Shown here in pieces: positions 58,006 to 64,000 of a DNA stretch of 64,000 nt (the first letter of the stretch is position 1; the number at the start of each line of letters is the position of its first letter). The translations under genes were made by a program, and so were the position numbers. The notes below the pieces were generated by a model, which saw nothing but the letters and a program-made list of their open reading frames with translations, made no database searches and was not told the origin of the DNA. The stretch covers positions 8,308,001 to 8,372,000 of the forward strand of contig OY292280.1 in NCBI GenBank assembly GCA_958496175.1, given 5' to 3'. Source of the DNA: Sisyra terminalis (lineage: Eukaryota; Arthropoda; Insecta; Neuroptera; Sisyridae).

Positions 58006-58228
58006 TCAAGCTTCGGTTATAAGGAAACGGTTGGTCTTACGAAAATTTACAATTTGGCCATTTTTGTAGAACATTGAATTTTTTTTAAGAATATAGGTTT
58101 TTTATTTTTTTTTCTGTAAGATGGTTCAAAAGGACTGTGATTATATTCATTTAATGGCAATAATAACACCCAGCCAGAAATCAAGGTAAAAGTACTAGTT
58201 GATACTTTTGGAACCAGTCTCCCCTACT
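58006..58228. repeat. Chimeric repeat: 49407-type segment fused to a MITE right end
   Basis: 58006-58135 matches 49407-49535, and 58135-58228 matches the right end of the 48754-49135 MITE (ATTCATTTAATGGCAATAAT ... CCAGTCTCCCCTAC). In the minisatellite locus these two segments are separate and about 270 bp apart in the same order. Confidence 0.75.
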
Positions 58229-58261
58229 TCGATCACCGAGAAAAATCATCAATAATTCAAT

Positions 58262-58406
58262 TTTCTGTCACTTTATTACTAGCACGGTCTTAAGTGACTC
58301 TAGGGTTATAAAAAATCCGTAAATTGATAAATATTGAATATTTGTTCGATACGAGATACGAACCTGTCGGTTTCCGAGCGGTCAACTTAACCACTCGGCC
58401 GTTAGT
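58262..58406 (-). repeat. tRNA-derived SINE copy
   Basis: TGTCACTTTATTACTAGCAC, GTGACTCTAGGGTTATAAAA, and the head CCACTCGGCCGTTAG with an intact A box on the minus strand. Confidence 0.82.
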
Positions 58407-58509
58407 TGGCTAAATGTATGATAGCCGATTTTGTACTACTAGTAGAAAAATTTATAATTGTCATTTTTTTGTTAATTTTTTAATAAGATTCTACTTGAAA
58501 AATATTGCT

Positions 58510-58638
58510 TTGAACCAACTACAATAAATAACGATTCTAGGGTTTTCAAAAATTCGCTAACCGAGGAACATTATAAAATGCCATCAGTCATGAGATTAGA
58601 ACCCATTGCTACCAATTTCTAAGTAGTCAGTATGACAC
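58510..58638 (-). repeat. SINE copy, strongly eroded
   Basis: AACGATTCTAGGGTTTTCAA, ATGAGATTAGAACCCATTGC and AAGTAGTCAGTATGACAC match at reduced similarity. Confidence 0.6.
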
Positions 58639-60205
58639 GTTAGTGCTGAAATAGTAAGGTGTTTTTTTTTTCTTGATAAGAAATGAGAAAAGGAATTGGC
58701 TAGAGAGGCGAAGATCATTGACAGCATGCGGTTGTGGGCTGATTGTTGCATTGTTGATGCGCTTTTGTTAGTGTTTGGGGAACGATTGGGGCATCGCAAT
58801 GACACGACAACAATAGTGTGGTTCGTGGAGTATGCGCCGCGACGCCGTTCGTCCGTCACCGCCGACGCCGCCGCCCATTCTGTCGCGACGACGACACAAC
58901 GTCTTCAACGGTGTCGTGCATTGTCGGCCGCACATCCACACGTAATCGCGTCACAACTCGAAAAGCTCACCCGAAAGCTGTCCAAAGCCCTCTGTATCGC
59001 ACAACAGCAAACGACGCCAACACGACGCCCCCACGGTACCCCAAACAGGGATAGCGAATATGGTGCTGTGTTTGTGTGAGTTGTGACTTACATGTGTATC
59101 ATTTTATGGCGTAAGCAACGGACCTATCCTTCCCCCACCCCCAGCATCACACTCGACACATCTCTTCCCCCCTCCCCCACCCCCCACCGCCCCCCCACCA
59201 GAGTGCCGTCACTCACCATATAGTACAGTTTATACACATATCTGTTCAGGATACGGAAACACGTGTGCCGCTGTGTAAGTGTGGCCCTGTTTTGGTCCTT
59301 CGTTCGCCAATTATTCCTGGCGCGCGTCCTCTTTCCCACGTGTTTCACCCCACCCCCGCAATCCTCACCTCGCGCACTTGATTGTATATGTTCCTATTGG
59401 TCTGTGTATACATGTGTATATGTATGAACGTGTACTAATGTATGAGTGTTGTGAGAAATCCACACGCAACGAACAGCCGTCTATGTTGTGCTTTTGTGCT
59501 TGCGAGCTTTCGAGCTTTCGTGGCGTAGTCAGTGTGGTAGCGGCGTTCCATTCACTACACAACAGCTGCATATTAGGTGCGATACACCACAACACATAAA
59601 CGATAAACAGCAGCGAAAAGCACGCGCTTGCCACGCGGTCCAGGGCGCGAAAGCTCCGAAAGCTCCGTGGGGACGATGCTCGAGCCTCGATGGAGACCCG
59701 TACAGGTACGCAATTTTTTTTCCACAATCATCATACCAATAAAGGACGCCACGAGCTTTTGGCGCGTTTGAAAAATTTGTTGCCGGAAAAAATATTTCGA
59801 TGTGTCACTGGGCCACACGGTCGAAAGTTCGGGAGGGCGGTTCGTCGAACAGGAGCAGGCGCGCGTCCTAAAGGGTTACGGGATTGGCGTCTCAAGGCGT
59901 TGCACGTTTCCCATTAGTCTGAACCCAGCTGACGTCACTCAAGATCGACCTCCAAGGAGGCAATAATTTGTTGACGTCTCCCGTTTTTATCCTACTGAAC
60001 CCACTATCCAGACAACCCTGGCCCTTTGTAGGTGTCACTTTCGAAAAATCCCGAAAGCTCCCAGTAAAAACCCCTCCTACTTCTAGACTGCCCCAGAAAA
60101 GCACATCCAAAAAAACACCAACAATTCGAGAAAAAAAATCAACCAAAACACAAATTCTCAAAAAAATAATATAACCCCTCCCCCCCCCCTTCCCTTCGCT
60201 TTCAT
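58639..60205. other. CpG-rich unique island, candidate promoter or first-exon region
   Basis: The most GC- and CpG-rich part of the window (58830-58920 has repeated CGACGCCG/CGCC strings). GAAAGCT lies at 58973, AGCTTTC is doubled at 59505 and 59513, GAAAGCTCC is doubled at 59649 and 59658, and GAAAGCTC lies at 60053. A TGACGTCA cAMP-response-element palindrome lies at 59930-59937. ACAG|GTACGC at 59701-59710 is a strong splice-donor match on the plus strand. Frames of 70-127 codons are open on both strands, with no recognised protein. Confidence 0.45.
59930..59937. promoter_or_regulatory. CRE-type palindrome TGACGTCA
   Basis: An exact TGACGTCA within the CpG-rich island. In many animals this octamer binds CREB/ATF bZIP factors. 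Its function here is inferred only from sequence. Confidence 0.4.
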
Positions 60206-60211
60206 TTTTAA

Positions 60212-61846
60212 TCTATACATATAAATAAAATTGGAGTGTCTGTTTGAAATATTGAAAACACCGCTTTTTACTACATGCATATATGAATAATACGGTACAT
60301 ACACCAAAATAACATTTTTTACAATTTTTGTCTGTCTGTCTGTTTGTTCCGGCTAATCTCTGAAAGGGCTGAACCGATTTTGACGGGACTTTTATTGGCC
60401 GGTAGCGAAAGTAACAAGAAGTAATTTGCGCTACATTTATTTTAGATATAAAAAATCTTTTATTTTAACAAAATAAAGTAATGTTGCAATTGAACAACCA
60501 ATAAACGAAATTAATAAGTGTAATAAATAAAAAAATCATCAATTAATAAGTTTCTGTTTTTGTTATATCATTTTAATAACAGCATTTTAAATAACGTCAT
60601 TTCACTTAATTAGTATGAAAGTTTATGAAGTAGGTACTTATACCAAATACCAAAGAGGCGGTTTTTATATTTTTTTTTGGTTTTCAACAATCAAAATTTT
60701 TAAAATCTAATTTTTATCAACCAATGATTGTGACCTGGAGCAATTATATATTTTGCTGAGAAGCATTAAGGTAGCAATTTTTTATCATATACTGTGTATC
60801 ATAAAAATATTTTTCTTATACGATGCAGAAATATAATAAGAAAAGATTTTTTGTTAATTCCTCCTCTAAAAGAGTAAAAACGGGTTGCAAGTTTGTACGG
60901 CATATCGTCAAATAAACAATCGAAATTTTAAATTTCATAGTCACAGTATCGTTATAAACGAAACGTAATTACTCTTTATTATAAAACAAAGTTTTTTAAT
61001 GTTAGAAACAAAAACTTTGGACCTACTTAAAAAGTAAACTCTAATAGATATATCTGAAAATGGTTAAGTTTTTAATTGAGCATAAAGTTTTTTGGCTTTC
61101 ACATATTGTAAACCTGAAAATCCGTAATACGTATTCACAAATAAATACATTAGTGAGCGAATATCAAGTAGGGAGAAATTCGGTGAATTAAAAGAAAATG
61201 TTTTAATTATACAGTTGAAATTGAGATATTTAATAATAAGTGTATAGATACACAATGGTTATACTTGATTATGGAGGAACTAGGTTTCGTGCAATTGAAC
61301 AAATTTTAATTTCGCGGTAGTTTTATACATTGCAGTAGTGTAATAGTTTTGAGAAAAACGTTCATTCGGGAATCGAGACAATGAAATGGGATTTCTACTA
61401 ATATTCAAAATCTAGACCCTTAACTTCTGTTATTTTGACGCGAGTGTTTTGTTAACTTTTTACTGTTTTACGTCATAATTAAAACCGACTTTATTGAACT
61501 TGACGATATTTTTTTTATGAATAGATACTGATTAATTTATGAATTATTTGGTTCATAGTAGGTATACCTACCGTGGGTATACGCAATTGAACATACTCTT
61601 TTTAGATATTTAAAAATATTTTTTGAAAATTAATTGATCATTACATACAAATATTTTATTCTAAGTAACAGTTTATTAAATGAGTATTTTTAAAGTTGAC
61701 GAAATAGTGTTTTTAAGTATGATTATGTTTTTCGTAAAAGAAATAAGAAAAATAAAAATTTTCATATACCACTTCAAACAGCAAATCTAAAAAGAAAATA
61801 TAATCTACACCTACGTTATGCAGACGAAGTCGCGGGGATCAGCTAG
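60212..61846 (+). mobile_element. Non-autonomous Helitron (1635 bp), both ends present
   Basis: The 5' end is A|TCTATACATATAAATAAAAT, then TTGGAGTGTCTGTTTG and a TTTGTCTGTCTGTCTG run. The 3' end is GACGAAGTCG, then CGGGGATCAGCTAG|T. Insertion is between A and T with no target duplication, as expected for Helitrons. From about 60530 it is collinear with the Helitron at 4865-7309, while their 5' ends differ. No Rep/helicase frame; the 63-codon frame at 61064-61255 is shared filler. Confidence 0.92.
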
Positions 61847-61888
61847 TACAAAATATAATTAAAACATAGTCAAAAATCAAAAACTTCT

Positions 61889-62040
61889 ATGGTCTATTGG
61901 TGGCCACTCCAAAATAAGTAGGTGTTGGCATTCGATTCTCGTATCGAGCAAATTTTCAATACTTCTTGATTTACGGATTTTAATTAACCCTAGAGGCGCT
62001 AAAGATCCTAGTTGCTATGAAACGAAGGTAAATAGCAATT
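61889..62040 (+). repeat. tRNA-derived SINE copy
   Basis: The head GGTGGCCACTCCAAAATAAG, the B-box region GGCATTCGATTCTCG, the body GATTTACGGATTTTAATTAA and the tail GAAGGTAAATAGCAATTAAA. Confidence 0.85.
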
Positions 62041-63211
62041 AAAAAAAAATCTAAACTTTTGTTTGCATATTTCGAATGATCAATTCTTACTACAATATGA
62101 AAATTGTGAATTATTTATTTCACGGAAAAATGGTTAAAAATGAAGACAAAGTGATGATTTTATAATTTCCTTATGTTCCACAAAAATGTATTTCATTTTA
62201 TCTTTTCTAAGATCCTTAATTATAATTTTTATCAAAAAAAAATATTTTCTCTTTTCTTACTAACTATTCGTTGATTTCAGTAATTAATTTGAGCTCACCG
62301 TAGAAAGAGATAGAAACATTAAGAAAAGAAAATAGTATATTGGAATTAATAATCGATTTTCGCAACAAAATTTCTCATAATTGTATTGTCAAGATAAAAT
62401 TATTGATTATAACTTTAAATTAAACTATATCAGAAAAAAATTAATGACCTCAATTATAATAATTGATGAGGGAGAGAAAGCTTTACCGTTAAAAATTTGC
62501 TGCAAAATTGGGATTGTTGGAGCAAAGTATGCCAACTTTGGGAAGAAAACCTTTTTAGTTAAGTAAACGTGTCAAATCATCTTCATTAAACACTCATGAG
62601 ATTCGAAATTTTCCCACCCCCAAGACTTGTACCACCCTACTTGTACCAGTGCTTTGAGGTAATCTCGATTTTCGAACCCTTTTATGTAGCTTATGTTTAT
62701 ATTGGCATTGGCAATGTTTTAGAGACAGGATAACCGACTTACAATTAGTTTATCCAGGATGTGTTGAACTCTTATCGACAAATAAACATCAGATCCTGAA
62801 TTCGTTGTGTGGCATAAATAGAAACCTTAATCTTCCCGTGACGTCCAGACGCTTGAAACCGATCCTGATTGTTCGTTTTCAGCTTATTCATCCAACTCAC
62901 CCCACACAAAGCTTTCACAATGACTCTACCTACGTTCCCATACATTCCTATTTATTCCATACAATATATTATCCTATACTGATTATCCAAGAAAATTTTA
63001 AAGTTTGAATTTTCCGAAGTTTTATTCTACCAATAGATAGAAAATCGTTCTTAGTCGTTTGTGATAGATTTTTTTTCGTTTGTGAAAAAAAAAGTTAATT
63101 GAAATTTAGTAATTGCGAAACATTTACTATTTTATCTTTAGTAAAGAAAGATGTTAAGAAAATTAAAAAAAATAATCAAAACATGATTTTTTCGCTGACT
63201 TTGAACAGTTA
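62041..63211. other. AT-rich sequence with a small island, no recognised gene
   Basis: 62570-63000 is somewhat GC-richer, with CCCACCCCCAAGACTTGTAC, a repeated CTTGTACCA, and AGCTTTC at 62910-62916. Frames of 61 and 67 codons have no recognised domain. Confidence 0.4.
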
Positions 63212-63731
63212 TACTGTGTATACAATATATAAGGTATATTGCAGTCCAATTTATGTAGTATAATTTATTTTAATAATATATAAAAATCATACCATAAACA
63301 TAAATTTGAGCAGAAGTTCAAACAAAAATATTCGTGACGTATTGCCCAGATACGTATTTCGATTACCAAGCAATCATTTTCAGTCATCAAGTAGTTTGGA
63401 TTCCTCCGTAACTACTTTGTGATGATTCACGTGAATCATCACAAAGAATTTGTTTCCTTTGTGAAAAAATAGTTTATTAGTAATTAATTAATTACGAAAA
63501 ATGTATAAAGTGAATCATCACAAAGCAGTTACGGAGTGATCTAAACTACTTGATAACCACTGAGGAACATTGCTTGGCAATCGAAATACGTATCTGGGCA
63601 ATACGTCGCAAATATTTTTGTTTGAATTTCTGTTCAAATTTATGTTCATGGTATGATTTTTATATATTATTAAAATAAATTATACTACATAAATTGGACC
63701 GCAATATATCCTATATATTGTATACACAGTA
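63212..63731. mobile_element. F1 foldback element (~520 bp)
   Basis: The outer arms are ACTGTGTATACAATATATA and its complement ending at about 63730. Inside are AAATTTGAGCAGAAGTTCAA, GACGTATTGCCCAGATACGT and TTTCGATTACCAAGCAATC, each mirrored on the right. The centre holds GATGATTCACGTGAATCATC, itself a perfect palindrome, followed by a short asymmetric insert. Confidence 0.87.
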
Positions 63732-63837
63732 AAAAAAAAATAGTTTATTACTTAAAACAATAAGAAAAATGAACAGAAGTCAAATTTTCAAAATTGAGAA
63801 ATATCGAGTGAACAATAACGCTTTTATTGATCAAATA

Positions 63838-64000
63838 AAAATTTTTCGCTGATGTTGAACAGTTATACTGTTTATACAATATATAAAATATATTGTGGTC
63901 CAATTTATATAGTATAATTTAATATAATGATATATAAAAATCATAACGTTAACATAAATTTGAACAGAAGTTCAAACAAGAATATTAGTGACGTATTGCT
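63838..64000 (+). mobile_element. Left arm of another F1 foldback, cut by the window edge
   Basis: CGCTGATGTTGAACAGTTAT, ACAATATATAAAATATATTG and TTTGAACAGAAGTTCAAACA match the left arm of the preceding element in direct orientation. It ends mid-core at GTGACGTATTGCT. Confidence 0.8.

Noticed and set aside
58596..59818. Several 70-127 codon arginine-rich frames
   Set aside because: They arise from CpG-rich repeats of CGACG and similar strings. No family is recognised and frames overlap on both strands.
26378..62040. SINE heads as functional tRNA genes
   Set aside because: A and B boxes are present but acceptor and anticodon stems do not pair, and each is joined to the conserved SINE body.
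1..64000. Integrated virus or autonomous transposase/reverse transcriptase genes
   Set aside because: No frame with recognisable polymerase, capsid, integrase, Rep/helicase or transposase motifs was found. All mobile elements seen are non-autonomous.

Overview
This is a very AT-rich animal nuclear sequence, most likely from an insect. It is repeat-dense, has one intron-bearing gene with mostly 52-122 bp introns, and carries Helitrons, a tRNA-derived SINE family, foldback elements and MITEs. I cannot place the insect order.

The only protein-coding gene I can support is a ten-exon ACSS3-type short-chain acyl-CoA synthetase (propionyl-CoA synthetase) on the plus strand, 32752-37958, with an AATAAA signal at 38066. 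The spliced product is 692 aa. Its AMP-binding, WWQTETG, hinge and catalytic-lysine motifs are intact. One nearly invariant P-loop glycine is replaced by aspartate at the exon 4/5 junction. Two mobile elements lie in its introns: a 225-bp palindromic MITE in intron 6 and a 1.06-kb hAT-like foldback in intron 9.

Layout. 1-2600: a degenerate ~200-bp repeat, then three SINEs and a MITE. 3.1-4.0 kb: a GC-richer island. 4.06-8.5 kb: a degenerate repeat split by a Helitron, so the empty site can be read. 8.56-9.88 kb: a 289-bp tandem array. 9.9-15.8 kb: islands, a reversed Helitron fragment and a 353-bp duplication. 15.8-32.7 kb: mostly AT-rich sequence with SINEs, a 1-kb palindrome (23.1-24.1 kb) and a 1.1-kb palindrome (29.7-30.8 kb). 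32.75-38.07 kb: ACSS3. 38-46.6 kb: islands, degenerate repeats and a 1.5-kb foldback. 46.8-49.4 kb: a 72-bp minisatellite with a higher-order ~650-bp period, invaded by a TTAA-flanked element. 49.6-51.8 kb: an island with three hairpins. 52.5-58 kb: a pogo-type element inside a palindrome and a ~4-kb inverted duplication. 58.6-60.2 kb: a CpG-rich island. 60.2-61.8 kb: a second Helitron. 63.2 kb to the end: foldback elements, the last cut by the window edge.

The most unusual theme is the number of long inverted repeats, at least six between 0.5 and 1.5 kb plus one of 4 kb. Several share a common core although their outer arms differ. A second theme is that GC-richer, repeat-poor islands repeatedly carry AGCTTTC/GAAAGCT motifs and G-rich tracts; these look regulatory rather than coding. 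All family assignments are by eye, and no database search was possible.
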